Shown here in pieces: positions 1 through 10,692 of a stretch of DNA of 64,000 nt. Made by a program: the position numbers and the translations under genes. The notes below the pieces were generated by a model. The model was not told where the DNA came from. It made no database searches and saw nothing but the letters and a program-made list of their open reading frames with translations. Position 1 is the stretch's first letter. Every line of letters begins with the position of its first letter. Source of the DNA: Hemileia vastatrix (lineage: Eukaryota > Basidiomycota > Pucciniomycetes > Pucciniales > Zaghouaniaceae). Where the stretch lies: the NCBI GenBank assembly GCA_030280995.1, contig JASXTE010000011.1, positions 2,261,001 to 2,325,000 of the forward strand. Reading direction: 5' to 3'.

Positions 1-560
1 TGGGTTTCGGTTGAAGAGTGCATGAGAAGATAAGGTTCGAACCATCTTGCTGCTTTTCCGGCCAGGAATGAAGAAGCATAAACAACTTTTGATTTGTCCT
101 TATTGAAGGTTCGAGGGTCATTATGGAACAGGAGTTTACAGGTTTGCAAGAAGGGTCGCAATCTGTCTGGATGTTCTCCATTGAATTTATCAGGAGATTT
201 CATAGAAGGAGTTTTGAATTTAGATCCCTCTGAAGACTTTGAATTTGAAAGGGTCTTCATGAAAAGTCTCATGAAATCTTCCAGAGAATTGGATGGTCCA
301 GGTTCTGAAGGTTGACCAGAAGGATGGTTAGCAGGGGCAGATGGTGCCTTGTGCATTGTATCCTCTCCTTCTTCATCATCACTAGAATCATCCAAATCTT
401 GTGGGATGTCTTCTACCGATTGGACTGAATTTTGCCATTCCCTAAGGTCAAGTGGCTCCAAGGAGTGAGTGCGGGAAACAGGCATAGTGGCTGTTGGCCT
501 GCCTCTGGCGCAAGCTCTAGTAGTAGCGCCTGTAGGAGGAGTGCGTTGAACAGGTGCCAT
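1..560 (-). CDS. gag: E1 gag polyprotein, N-terminal part (cut by window edge)
   Basis: Reading from the ATG at 560 to the window edge, this frame is open for 186 codons. The first 60 residues are Pro/Thr/Arg-rich, then comes an acidic stretch (DDSSDDEEGED), then a linker and the start of a retrotransposon gag domain (motifs DKFNGEHPDRLRPFLQTC, FHNDPRTFNKDKSK, FLAGKAARWFEPYL). These match the classical Ty3/gypsy capsid domain as I know it from fungal elements. Gag forms the virus-like particle in the cytoplasm. The frame has no internal stop, so this copy may be young. The start is the first ATG after the LTR and leader. The remaining capsid, nucleocapsid and pol are outside the window. Confidence 0.8.
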   Translation of the reverse strand, partial: MAPVQRTPPTGATTRACARGRPTATMPVSRTHSLEPLDLREWQNSVQSVEDIPQDLDDSSDDEEGEDTMHKAPSAPANHPSGQPSEPGPSNSLEDFMRLFMKTLSNSKSSEGSKFKTPSMKSPDKFNGEHPDRLRPFLQTCKLLFHNDPRTFNKDKSKVVYASSFLAGKAARWFEPYLLMHSSTET

Positions 561-637
561 TTTAAGAATTTAGAGAAAACACCTGAAAAGGGACGTAGTA
601 GTGCAAAGAATGAAAACTACGGAGAATTAAATTATAA

Positions 638-1440
638 TGTCACTGGACAACCTACACACAAGGTCGAGGATGTTCCTGCAAGTGAGATAAAAGGTTCAGA
701 TACTTCTTCAAAGCACAGAGAGATAGTTTGAGGAAGTGATTCGAAGATGACTTGAAGGAAGAACTACTGCTTCGAGTTATGTTTGAGAAGGATTCTAATA
801 TAATTGAATGGTAATATTAAAATTCTTAAGATCTCACGAAGGGTTGGAAACTCAACAATCAAAGATTTAGGATTTAGATATGATTATTGAGAAAATAAAG
901 AAAGATACAATAATAATGATTTTCACTTAGAGTTTTATCACTATTAACTATAAATATGTTTTATAATTTAATTCTAAGGAATGTCAAACCAAAAACCCAG
1001 CCCCTTTTATATCCTTTACTCCTCCTTGCATTGACCTCATACTCATCCACCATTCCGCACACCACAAACCATTTAAAATATATTCGTTACACCTGGACCC
1101 TCCTCACTAACATCCGTTAACCTCTTAATCCTTCACTAACCATTTCGTCCATGCTCACTACCCCTTAATAACCCACAGACATTTCATGAACCTATTAATG
1201 TACTATTATATTAACTATTGCGCTGTGCGTCGCTTATTGGGAAAAAGACTAAGACACACTATTGAGAGATTGACTAATTTAGATTTAGAGTTTTAGGCTA
1301 GCACAATTGAATAGCGAGTACACAAAGGAAAGTCGCAGTTGCTATGGAGAGTTGCTTTCTGCGCTTCAAGTATGGATTTGAACCCTTTAGTATTGATTTA
1401 ATGAGATACTTTTGACTCGAGTGTCACGTGGCGCGTGACA
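638..1440 (-). repeat. E1 5' LTR (803 bp)
   Basis: The LTR starts at 1440 on the minus strand with TGTCACG and ends at 638 with GTGACA. The starting end is itself a perfect inverted repeat: TGTCACG and CGTGACA around a 5-base centre at 1422-1440. A diverged relative lies at about 17900-18473 in the same orientation and ends with the same kind of palindrome, which supports this boundary. The left boundary is inferred only from the matching terminus. Confidence 0.65.
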
Positions 1441-2190
1441 TTTTCTTTCTCTTTTCCTTTTTCTCTTTAAAATTAAAACATCTTTACCTCTAAAATCTCC
1501 TTATTCTTTGTTTTCTTTTCTTCTTTTTTCTTTCAAAGGTTTTTCAACCTTCTTTAAAATAAATAAAATTAAAATTAAAATTAAAACAAAACAAATATAA
1601 ATTTATAAAAACCTTTTAAAATTTTATTAAAATTTTCTTCTCTTTTCTTTTCCTTTATTTTCAATTTTCTATATACATTCTTTCCTTAAAAAATGCTTTT
1701 CCTCGAACCATCAAACTTTTTCACGAACGCAACACGACAATCTTTCTCAAATTTCACTTCAACCTCTAAATCTCTCGTTTAAAATTTCTTCGAACAAATT
1801 ACTTCTTTCTTTCAAATTCTTTTTGAAAAATTATTTCTTCTCTTCTATTCTTTCTTTCTATTCAAATAACCAAAAACTTCAATAAATAAAATTTCACAAA
1901 TAAAAAATTATTTTCTTTCTCTCATTAAATTTTCATTTCAAAAAAAATTGTTTCAATCAACTATTTCCTTTTTCTTACCTAAATTTTTTCTTTTCAAAAC
2001 TCAAAACTTAAATTCTTTTAGTTAAAAATTCTTTTCTTTTCTTCTTTCAAAATTTAATACAAAATTTTATTCAAATCTTTTCTTCCTTCTTTTTTTTCTT
2101 TTATTTTTCTCTTAATATCTTATAAAATAAATATTAAAATTTTAATTAAAACAACAAAATAAAATAAATAAATACACATACACCACACAA
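1441..2190. other. pyrimidine-rich AT-rich tract, no gene
   Basis: About 750 bases dominated by T and C runs on the plus strand (TTTTC, TTCTTT), with no ORF of interest. The tract resumes after M1 at 2431-2600. E1 and M1 have both inserted into it. Open frames here are composition artefacts. It could be an old decayed leader or intergenic DNA; nothing decides. Confidence 0.6.
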
Positions 2191-2193
2191 TAT

Positions 2194-2427
2194 GGGGGGC
2201 GGACTTGCTAGCAAGTCCGCAACCTTGGACCCAAACTCACCATAGATTGAACACACATTGAGCTATTGATAAAGGAACCATACAATCAGGGATGAACACC
2301 ACTCAGCAGAACAGTTTTAGGTGGGTGTTCAAGTAGAGTTCAGTATGGGTTCAGTATGAGTTCAGTTTGAGTTCCATCTGAGTTCCATCTGAGTTCAGGT
2401 TGAGGACTTGCTAGCAAGTCCACCCCC
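2194..2427. mobile_element. M1: 234-bp MITE with palindromic ends
   Basis: The element begins GGGGGG and ends CCCCC, flanked on both sides by TAT (2191-2193 and 2428-2430), a likely 3-bp target duplication as in PIF/Harbinger elements. The termini are inverted repeats of about 26 bp. Each terminus contains a perfect palindrome centred on GCTAGC: 22 bp at 2199-2220 and 18 bp at 2404-2421. There is no coding capacity; movement would need a transposase supplied in trans. Its TIR sequence differs from those of H1 and H2, so its parent is not in this window. Confidence 0.8.
2337..2402 (+). repeat. 11-bp minisatellite inside M1
   Basis: Six tandem 11-bp units of the form AGTTCAGTATG, with variants GGTTCAGTATG, AGTTCAGTTTG, AGTTCCATCTG (twice) and AGTTCAGGTTG. 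The array sits directly beside the right terminal palindrome. Subterminal tandem motifs are often transposase-binding sites in MITEs; that role here is inference. Confidence 0.8.
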
Positions 2428-2430
2428 TAT

Positions 2431-2759
2431 ATTGCGTAGTGATATTGCTTTTTACTTTTTTTTCCTTCCCTCTTTCTTTCTTTTCCTTTTCCTTCCATTT
2501 TAAATTTTCCTCATTTATTTTCTCTCGAACCAATCTCTTAATTTTTTTTCAAAACCACTCTAATTTCCTTCCTGCATTACTCAAAAACCTCCTCCTCTCC
2601 TACAAAACACTTCCCCGATCTCCAGCAATTCTTCAGCCACGTTTAAGGAGGCAGCATTGATAATCTTGTCGATATCGCCACTGAAATCTTCAATAAACCT
2701 AGCTTGTCAACCCTGGAGAGGTTTTTTCAACCATACCTGATCAAGAGTTTCTTCATTAT
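2431..2759. other. flank of E2: pyrimidine tract, then possible coding fragment
   Basis: 2431-2600 continues the T/C-rich tract. From about 2758 down to 2590 on the minus strand there is an open stretch rich in E, L and D that could continue the possible gene fragment at 11485-11905 once E2 is removed. Short exons with GT-AG borders would be needed, and I could not settle a consistent phase. ATTAT at 2755-2759 is the left target duplication of E2. Confidence 0.35.
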
Positions 2760-3564
2760 TGTCAGCCAGGCTACTAGACTTACCCAGTGAAATAATTAAT
2801 TATTTACTGGATGAAGCCGCACCTTATAATTTTAATTATTATTTAATTATAAATTAGTTACATTAAAATTACTTATAATAAATTAAATAATTACAGAATG
2901 GTAAAATTAAATGAATAATTAAAATTAAAATATAAAATTGTCTCTTATATTTTTCTCTAACACCGTGCTCATTTGACAGGTTGGAAAAAATAAAAATTTA
3001 TATTAAAAAATAGATTTTAAGTTAAAATAAGATTTTAATATTCAAATAATATTAAATATATACAAAAAATTCAAATTTCTTATTTAGAATTGACTTCTAC
3101 AGTAAATATTAAATAAATTGATGTATTTCTGACATACTCTGTAAATACATCTTTTTGACGCCATCTTTTTAGAACAACTTTATTATTTGAAAATACTCCT
3201 TCTGGAATATTCTTTTCTCTCTCTCATACTACTGTTTTTAGAATTTGATTGCCGTGCTTTGTCTCTCCTTTGCCTATATAAGGCCTCTCTTTTGGTTGTT
3301 TTTGATTCATTCCTTTACTACATCATTTTATTACAACAATAACCAATCAAAACTTATTCTTATATTCTATATCATTAGTATTTACAATAGCGTAATTCTA
3401 ATCTATAAATTATATTAATATTTTAATCCTACCTCTTTTAATTGAGTAAAATAATCATCTTTTAATTAAGAAATACGTACAAATTTGTTGAGAGTCCATT
3501 TAAACCTTTAAAATCCTCGTAAAACTTCATACCGAAACTTCTAGACCAAAAGCGTACCTTGACA
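2760..3564 (+). repeat. E2 5' LTR (805 bp)
   Basis: Starts TGTCAGCC and ends TTGACA, short inverted termini typical of the family. It matches 10693-11479 over its length apart from small indels and substitutions. A TATA-like box lies at 3275-3282. Confidence 0.95.
3275..3282 (+). promoter_or_regulatory. TATA-like box in E2 5' LTR
   Basis: TATATAAG within CCTATATAAGGCC, conserved in the 3' LTR at 11190-11197. By analogy with other LTRs it would set the U3/R border about 30 bp downstream. The transcription start is not determined. Confidence 0.55.
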
Positions 3565-3566
3565 AT

Positions 3567-3580
3567 TGGGGGCCTTTCTG
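3567..3580 (+). other. E2 primer-binding site
   Basis: Two bases (AT) after the LTR end comes TGGGGGCCTTTCTG. The TGG start and 2-nt spacing are the usual form for a tRNA 3'-CCA primer. Related sites follow the LTRs of E5, E6, E7 and E8 (core TGGGGACCTTTCC), so all probably use the same or a related primer tRNA, which I cannot name. Confidence 0.65.
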
Positions 3581-3705
3581 AAATATCGTCGGCGCAACGT
3601 TAATTGAGGCGTAATCGAAGGGACCATGAATGTTCAAAGTACCTGTAAAGGACAAAGGAGGCGAGAAAATGACGAACGTCATACGTCACCTGATAAAAGT
3701 TTTTG

Positions 3706-3725
3706 CTGCAAACGGGAATCGAACC
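3706..3725 (-). other. antisense B-box / tRNA T-arm-like sequence
   Basis: On the minus strand 3725-3715 reads GGTTCGATTCC, a perfect match to the RNA polymerase III B-box consensus, followed by bases like the 3' side of a tRNA T-arm. Decayed counterparts occur at the same place in the leaders of E6 (about 30776-30810) and E7 (about 57525-57560, minus element). No A-box or complete cloverleaf could be made out. Confidence 0.4.
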
Positions 3726-4027
3726 GCGCTCCAAAACTTAGGTTCATATACTGACTAAATGTCGTATATATCGTGGTAATTATTGTTATTACTATTTGTG
3801 GGTTACTCTTCACTCTTCATTTGCTACGTATTTCCTTTTACTCAGCACTCTGTAAGTGGCATTAATTTTCTCATTTTACAGGGGGAGGTGTCTGGTAATT
3901 TGGAATTTATTTTTTATTATTATATTTTTTTTTATTTTTCCTGGTTGACCATAATAGAGCAATAAGTGTTCTTAGTCCCAGAGGTAATAAAATAATTATA
4001 TTTTAATATTAAATTATTATAATTTTT

Positions 4028-4530
4028 CAGTTGATATTTGTCCTGATTAATTTAAATTTTAATTGTTCCAGTTGACAAATTGTCCTGACAATAATATTTT
4101 TTAATTAATAAATAATTCATATTTAATTACTTCAGTTGACTTTGAGTCCTGGTTGTTCAATAATTTTTTTTTAATTAATAAAACTCATATTTAATTACTT
4201 CAGTTGACATTAAGTCCTGGCAGTTAAGTGATCAGTTTAATGAAAATTTTAAAAATTTATATTTAATTACTTCAGTTGACATTAAGTCCTGGTAGTTAAA
4301 ATATCAGTTTAATAAAATTTTGTTAAATTAATAAAGTTTCATATTTGATTACTTCAGTTGACAATAAGTCCTGGTAATAAATTAGTTGATTTAAATCCTG
4401 AAAATAAATAATTAAAAATTATTGATAAAAATTTTAATTTATTTCTACAGTTGATTATATTATAATCCTGGTTTTAAATTTTTTTTTTTAGTAGTAAATT
4501 AATTTTATTTAAGTTGATTTTTATCCTAAA
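4028..4530 (+). repeat. leader stem-loop array, nine copies
   Basis: Nine copies of a motif that can pair CAG with CTG and GAC with GTC around a short loop begin near 4028, 4069, 4133, 4201, 4273, 4355, 4384, 4448 and 4511. Where the left arm reads GAT the right arm usually reads ATC (4384, 4448, 4511), so pairing is kept although the bases change. Four central copies lie in 65-80-bp units that also share ATATTTAATTACTT. A tenth, degenerate copy abuts the gag start (4622-4636). Confidence 0.75.
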
Positions 4531-4636
4531 AAGATTTTTTATTATTATTTTTATTTTATTTCTGTTAAATAAAAATTAAAAATAAAAAGACTAATTAATC
4601 TTATTGTCTTTTTTTTCATTTCAGTTAAATCCTAAA

Positions 4637-7450
4637 ATGACTGACCAAAGTGGTTTTGCTGCACGTGAAGAAGAACTAGACTTAATTGATTATGATGAGC
4701 CTACTTCTGTAAGTTCTCCTTTAACAAGAAGAATTTCTCAAACTAATAAGTCCTTGCCCCAAACAGGATATAGAGATGGAAGAAGAGAAATCCTAGTGGA
4801 CACATCTCAGGATCAGAAGCCCATGACAAACCCACCAGAAGAGCTTCCAAAAGGCTTCAGGATAAAAAAGATGCAGTTGTCTCAGCAGGTAAAGAATCTG
4901 TCTACTCACATAAAGGAGTTAAGGACAGAAAGCTTGAGACTAAAGGTAAGGGTAGATGCCTTGGAAGAAAAGGTGAGAAGAACAGATATTTTTCTCCAAG
5001 AGAAGAAGAAACATCTTCCTCCCAGGGATCCAACAACAATTGGCTCCTCAGTCCCAAGAGAAGGTGGAAGTGTCCAAGTGGCAGTGGGACTGGCTCAACA
5101 CTCAGTGGGACTACTTGGCTCAAAACCAGCATCAGTTACCTCAAGTAGGTCCATCAAGGCCCACCCAGGTCAACCTCACCCCTCCCCACCCTTATCAAGG
5201 AGGCAAAAGAAGAAGGAAGCCCAATATGGTGGTACCCAGCAAACCCTGGTACATCCCTCTATTTATTCTCAAGTGCCTTTTCTTGTGGCTGACTCTGTTC
5301 CTTCAGGTAAATCTGGAAGGGAGGATGAAACTTTGAGACCTATAGAGGCTGGGAATAGTAGACAGATATCTCATGTATCTAATCCATTACTTTTAATTGC
5401 TACCTCAATGATTAATCCTGATATGGCTGTGATTGATGAAACTCTTGACCCTGAGTTCTATGAGAGTCTGGAAAGTTACTCAGTTTCCTTATTGAGAAAC
5501 ACTCCAGATGTAGCAAGAATTAATGATGAGCACTTGAGAGATATTATTGCCAAGCAAAATCATATAATGAACAATATGCAATTGACTCAGAGATATAATA
5601 GTTAGTTAACTGATCAGGGTTATCAAGCATTAAGAAGTGAAGCACAGAGAGTCTCTGATGAATTGTCTCATTACAAAGCAACCCATGAAAAGAAAGTTGC
5701 TTTATGGCAAAATATAAAAAATGATTTGTCTAAACTAAAAGATACTGTATCTGTCTGTTGCCAGGAGGTAGAGATAGATAAGATAAATCTGAAAAGATTG
5801 AATGACCATTTGTCATCTTTTCAAAATAAAAATCAATTATCTTTTGCAACTATCAATGAGAGTTTATCTAGTCTTCCAAGAATGAAAACAAGACTAACAA
5901 CCATTGAAGAAATATTGAACTCATTTTTAAATGACCAAAAATATTCTGACATTTCTGTGAAGGAACATATAGTGCAGGATGCTCAAATAGTACCTGTGGC
6001 TAGTTCATCTAAAGTAAAAATAGCTCCAGAAATACCTGTTGATAACACTGAGTTTCCATCAAAAACTGATGATACACCAGGATCTGCAACAGAAGGATTA
6101 AACAATGAAATTTCAGCACAATGAGAGAAATTACAGCTGCTTCTTACTCAGAAACAAGCTAGTACTAAGGAGTCTCCTTCAAATCAAAAGAATTTGCCAA
6201 AACTTGACCAGTACCAAACATTTGATGGTGATTCTTCCTCTGATTGGCAACAATTTATTTGCAGAATTGATAACTTAAAAAATTCTTACAAACTCCCAGA
6301 TGAGGAAATTGTGTCCAAGTTAATTTCTTTGTTCACTAATGTTGCCCTGATGTGGTATGAATCTGTTCTCCTGGATGGGAATGACTACTCATGGGAGGAT
6401 TGGAAGAAATTAATTAAAGCACAATTTGGTGGCTCCAAGCTCAGAATGGCTCAACAAAGGCAGTATGAGGAAACTAGATATAGCTCTTCTACTGATGAAA
6501 CTATTGAGTTTTTAATGAAAATTGTAAAAATCTTAAGGGCAATGGACCCAAATATGGAGTTTGATTTATGGAAGGACAGGATCCTCTATAAATTACCAAT
6601 GTCTCTGAGAGACTTGATAGTGGCTAGGACTGAGTTCTCCAAAGAACCCTCTTCTTTCATTAATACTTGCAATGAGATACTTCTAAACAATAAGTATGAT
6701 GCCAGAAGATTCATTCCTAGGACCCCTTTGGAGAAACCCTCCACTTACCAGCAGAAACCTCTGGAAAAGGTTGGTAAACCTTCTGCCCCTGTTGCACCAA
6801 AGAAGTATGCAACAAACACTTGCTTCAAGTGCAACAAGCCTTGGAAGAAAGGCCATGTTTGTGACAAGAAGATAAATCTTGTAGAACAAACAGAGGAGCA
6901 TTCTGATGACACAGTGGTACTGGATGATACATCAAGTGATTGTGCCAGCAATATTTCATATGGATCTCAACAAGAAATCTTGATGCTGGAAGAGGATATC
7001 CATTATTTAAATACTATTGACATTGATAATAATGATTTATCTACAGTTGAAGATGCTGAGATCATAAAGAACATTGAGGATAGCTCAATTATTATTGCCC
7101 CTCTTAAGGCACCAGTCTTGATCAATGGAACAAGCATTGAAGTTGTTCTGGATTCTGGAGCTGGAAGAAGTGTAGTATCTGAAAGAGCACTTGCTTCAGT
7201 AGATCAAGACTATAAATCAAAAATTATGCCTATCATTTCTGAAAATTGGAGAGGGTATGGCTCTATTTTGTCCCCCATTAGTAAATACAAAGCCACAGTG
7301 TTTTTTAAATATAACCATGGTTTTGTAAGAGCTATTTGTGATTTTGTTGTCATGAAAAATGATAACTTGAGCAATTGGTTTATTGTAGGGAATGATATTT
7401 TAACCAAAAATGGCATAAAATTGGATCCTTCAAACCAATGTTTCAAATAA
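4637..7450 (+). pseudogene. gag: E2 ORF0/gag/protease region, broken
   Basis: Starts at ATG 4637. The frame to 7450 has in-frame stops at 5603-5605 and 6122-6124 and ends where a single-base loss near 7440 shifts the reading frame relative to E8. Seen in order: acidic N-terminus; coiled coil (about codons 75-115); overlapping second frame at 5040-5336 with the ORF0 signature KWQWDW and HPYQGG; coiled-coil gag N-region; capsid-like domain from about 6194 (PKLDQYQTFDGD, MWYESVL); variant zinc knuckle CX2CX7HXC (CFKCNKPWKKGHVC) near 6823-6864; aspartic protease motif LDSGAGRS near 7150. A possible intron (donor 4709, acceptor 4810, 102 nt) corresponds to the ORF0 intron of E7 and E8. Non-functional as it stands. 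Confidence 0.85.
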
Positions 7451-10400
7451 GGATGAATGGGAAGAGAAAATTTAATATTTCCTCCACTAAAAAATTAGTA
7501 AAACCAGAATTGAACATATGTAATTCTGTGGTTCAATATAAAGGAAGATCTACAAAGGAAATTCATGCCCTTTTGTCTGAAATTGACAATGCCTCTTTTG
7601 GAGAACAACTTTCTGGTAAGGATAGAGATTCTATCATTAACTTGATAAAGTCTTTTCCTATGGCCTTTGTTCATGGGTCACATGAACTGGGATTAGTTAA
7701 AGAGGAAATGAAACTTTCATTGTCTTGCCCATTAACTGATATACCAACTAGTTTAAAGAAGAAGCCTTATCCTGCTTCTCCCAAAAATAGAAAAGATATT
7801 GAAGACAATATCTCTACCCTTTTAAATATGAATATTATTGAAAAGGTAGTTGAAACGCCTAAATATTGTGTTATCTCACCTGTCCTAATTTCTTATGAGA
7901 AAGATAAACCCAGGTTATGTGGTGATTATAGAGCACTAAACACTTATACTGTTGATGATATCTACCCTTTACCTAGAATCAGCTCTATACATGCTACTTT
8001 ACAGGGTGCTAAATATATCAGCTGTTTGGATGGTAATAAAGGATATCACCAGGTACCTGTTGAGAAAAATTCTCAGAACTTTCTGATGATTTCCACTCAT
8101 ATGGGTATTTATAAGTATATTAGGATGCCATTTGGCCCTAAAAATGCCCCTTCAGTTTTCCAAAAAGTAATGGATAACACATTCCATCAAGAGATAATTG
8201 AAGGATGGCTGATGGTTTATATTGATGATATCATTATATTCTCAAAAACATTTGAGGACCATCTTAAACACCTGTGCAAAGTATTCCAGAAAAAGGATGA
8301 AATAAATATGACACTTGCTTTGAAGAAATGTAAATTTGGTTTCCATTCTTTAAAAGTTCTTGGTCATGTTGTTTCAGGCTTACAGATATGTGTTGACCAG
8401 AACAAATTGGCAGCAATACAACAGGTGAAAGCTCCTACAACAGTAAGAGAGCTCCAAAGTTTTTTGGGAATGTGTGGATACTATAGACAGTATATTAAAA
8501 ATTACCAAGTCATAGCTTTACCCCTTACCCAATTAACTAGAAAGGATGTTGCTTTTGTCTGGAATAGTGAAAGACAAAGAGCCTTTGATACTATGAAACA
8601 CTGTTTGATATCAGCACCAATTCTTGATTTACCTGACTTTAATCAACCATTTGTTTTGTACACTGATGCCAGTTTCATTGGTCTTGGAGCTGCCCTCCAT
8701 CAAAAACAAGTGATAAATGATAAAGTTTCAGAAGTAGTAATTTGTTATATTTCAAGAACCTTGAGAAATAGTGAATTGAAATATGGTGCTACTCAATTAG
8801 AGTGTTTAGTTGTAGTATGGGCTCTAGAAAAGCTTCATTATTACCTATATGACCAAAAATTTGAACTTGTCACTGACTGCAGTGCAGTTAAATCCCTTTT
8901 AAACTTGAAAACACCTAACAGACATATGTTCAGATGGCAGCTGGCTGTTCAAGAGTACAGAGGGAGAATGACAATTATTCATAGGGCTGGTATTGTTCAC
9001 TCAAATGTGGATATGTTATCAAGGTTACCTTTACCAAATGATGACTCTAATCCTGCTTATGATCCTGAGGATGAAATTATTCATATTCATGGGATATATG
9101 TGGTTGATATGGAGGAAGAGCTATTACAGCTTATTCTGGAATCATATGATAAGGACACTGACTTAAAAAAGTTATGCACCATATTAAATGATCCAAAGAA
9201 TGCTTCAATACAAGCATTAATTGAAACCCTTCAACCAAAGTACCAAAAAGCTTTGGAAAAAGGTAAATTTTCAATTGATGAAGGATATCTATATTATAGA
9301 AGAAAGTTGAGTAATGTTATTGTTATTCCTCCTTCTTTGAAAGTAAACATCTTGAAAATTTGTCATGATGACATATTAGCTGGACATTTTGATCTTGACA
9401 AAACAATGATCAGAATTAAGAACACTGCTTGGTGGGCTAATATGTCTGAAGACACAAAATTATATGTTAAATCTTGTGAATTTTGCCAAAAATGAAAAAG
9501 ATTAACCGGTAAAAGAGCAGGATTAATGCAAAATATTGAACCTCCTGATGCTCCATGGCAAATAATAAACATGGATTTTGTAACAGGATTACCTATTGCT
9601 GGTAAAGACAGTTATAACTCTTGTTGGGCTATTGTGGACAGATTCACAAAAATGTGTAAATTTATCCCTACCCACAAGGATGTTTCCAATAAAGAATTAG
9701 CTTTCTTATGGTGGTCTCATATGTTTAATACTGCTGGTTTTCCTAAAGCCATAATCTCTGACAGAGACCCTAAATTTACTTCTGAAATTTGGATGTCTCT
9801 GATGGATGTTTGTGGTTGTGATCTGAAACTTTCTACTGCCCATCACCCTCAGACTGATGTTTAGCTGAAAGAATGATTCAGACTTAAGAGGACAGGATAA
9901 GAAGATATTGTGCCTTTGGCCTTGAGTATAAAGATAATGACAGATTCAATCATGATTGGGTTACCTTACTTCCTGGGTTAGAATTTGCTTATAATAGCAC
10001 TGTTCATTCTGTTACTCAAAGAAAGCCTTTTGAGCTCTGGCTTGGATATGTTCCAAATACTCCTGCCCAAATTCTCAATAACAAAATACCTAAATTGGAT
10101 ATACATCCTGGTGTAAATTCTTTTCTTAAAATGCAACAACTATGTAGAAATCATGATCAAAAATGTATTGAAAAATCATTTGAATATGAGAAGAAAAGAT
10201 GGGACAAATCCCATAAAGAATACACTTTTAAAAAGGGTGATGAAGTGTTGATTTCTACAGTCCACTTCAACTTACAAGGTAATAACAAATTGAAAGATCC
10301 ATTTGTTGGTCCATTTGTTGTCAGAAGAATGATTAGAGATAATGCAGTTGAAGTTATTCTGTATTCTCCATATGACAGAAAACATCCTGTTTTTCCAATA

Positions 10401-10660
10401 TCTCTTTTGAAACCTTACACATCCAATAGTGATTTATTTCCAAAAAGGAGGGGTAGCCCAAAGAAAACCCCAAATGAAATCACTGAAAAAGCAGAAATTG
10501 AAAAAATTTTAAATGACAGAATAGTCACTTCTGAAAAAGGTACAGAATACTAATTGAGATTCAAGAATAAATCATCTGAATATGATTCTTGGATACCTGG
10601 GAAGGAGATATCTAATCCTCCTACTCTACTAAAAAAGTATAAAAAGAAAAAATCATAGCA
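7438..10660 (+). pseudogene. pol: E2 pol: RT, RNase H, integrase, chromodomain, broken
   Basis: In a new frame after the shift near 7440. RT carries LCGDYRALN and the YIDD catalytic box (near 8218); RNase H follows (YTDASF, TDCSAVKSLL); then the HHCC integrase finger and DDE core (INMDFVTGLP, ISDRDPKFTSE). A TGA at 9493-9495 lies inside the zinc finger. A base loss near 9855 breaks the frame just before the catalytic glutamate. The tail (10095-10553) holds the GPF module and chromodomain (EKILNDRIVTSEKGTEY), stopped by a TAA at about 10551. The chromodomain class implies targeting to heterochromatin, which fits the nesting seen here. Confidence 0.9.
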
Positions 10661-10692
10661 TTTTTTTTATTGTTTTTTTTAGAGTGAGGGAG

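Larger units (their letters stand above)
1..1440 (-). mobile_element. E1: Ty3/gypsy LTR retrotransposon, 5' end only
   Basis: A minus-strand element whose 5' LTR (638-1440) and gag start (560 downward) are inside the window; the rest lies beyond the left edge. The LTR begins and ends with TGTCAC/GTGACA inverted termini. The gag is of a different lineage from that of E2-E8, and so is the LTR. The 77 bases between LTR and gag ATG are a short leader; I see no TGG-type primer-binding site right after the LTR, so priming may differ from the other family. The element lies in a pyrimidine-rich tract, and its second LTR cannot be seen. Confidence 0.8.
3581..4636 (+). other. E2 untranslated leader (1.05 kb) with stem-loop array
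   Basis: No ORF of substance. It holds, in order, a sequence resembling an antisense tRNA T-arm (3706-3725), a segment shared with the leaders of E6 and E7 (3943-3985, TTGACC to TTAGTCCC), and an array of repeated CAGTTGAC-loop-GTCCTGG motifs (4028-4530). The array ends just upstream of the first ATG at 4637. Long leaders with repeats may carry packaging or translation signals; that is inference. Confidence 0.6.

Noticed and set aside
2439..2660. Open frame rich in Phe/Ser/Leu
   Set aside because: It is a product of the T/C-rich tract, with no domain and no conserved start.
3700..3785. A functional tRNA gene on the minus strand
   Set aside because: Only the T-arm/B-box is recognisable; I could not find a complete cloverleaf, A-box or terminator.
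5040..5336. Free-standing 98-codon gene in E2
   Set aside because: It is the C-terminal part of the E2 ORF0, separated from its coiled coil by a frameshift, not a gene with its own start.
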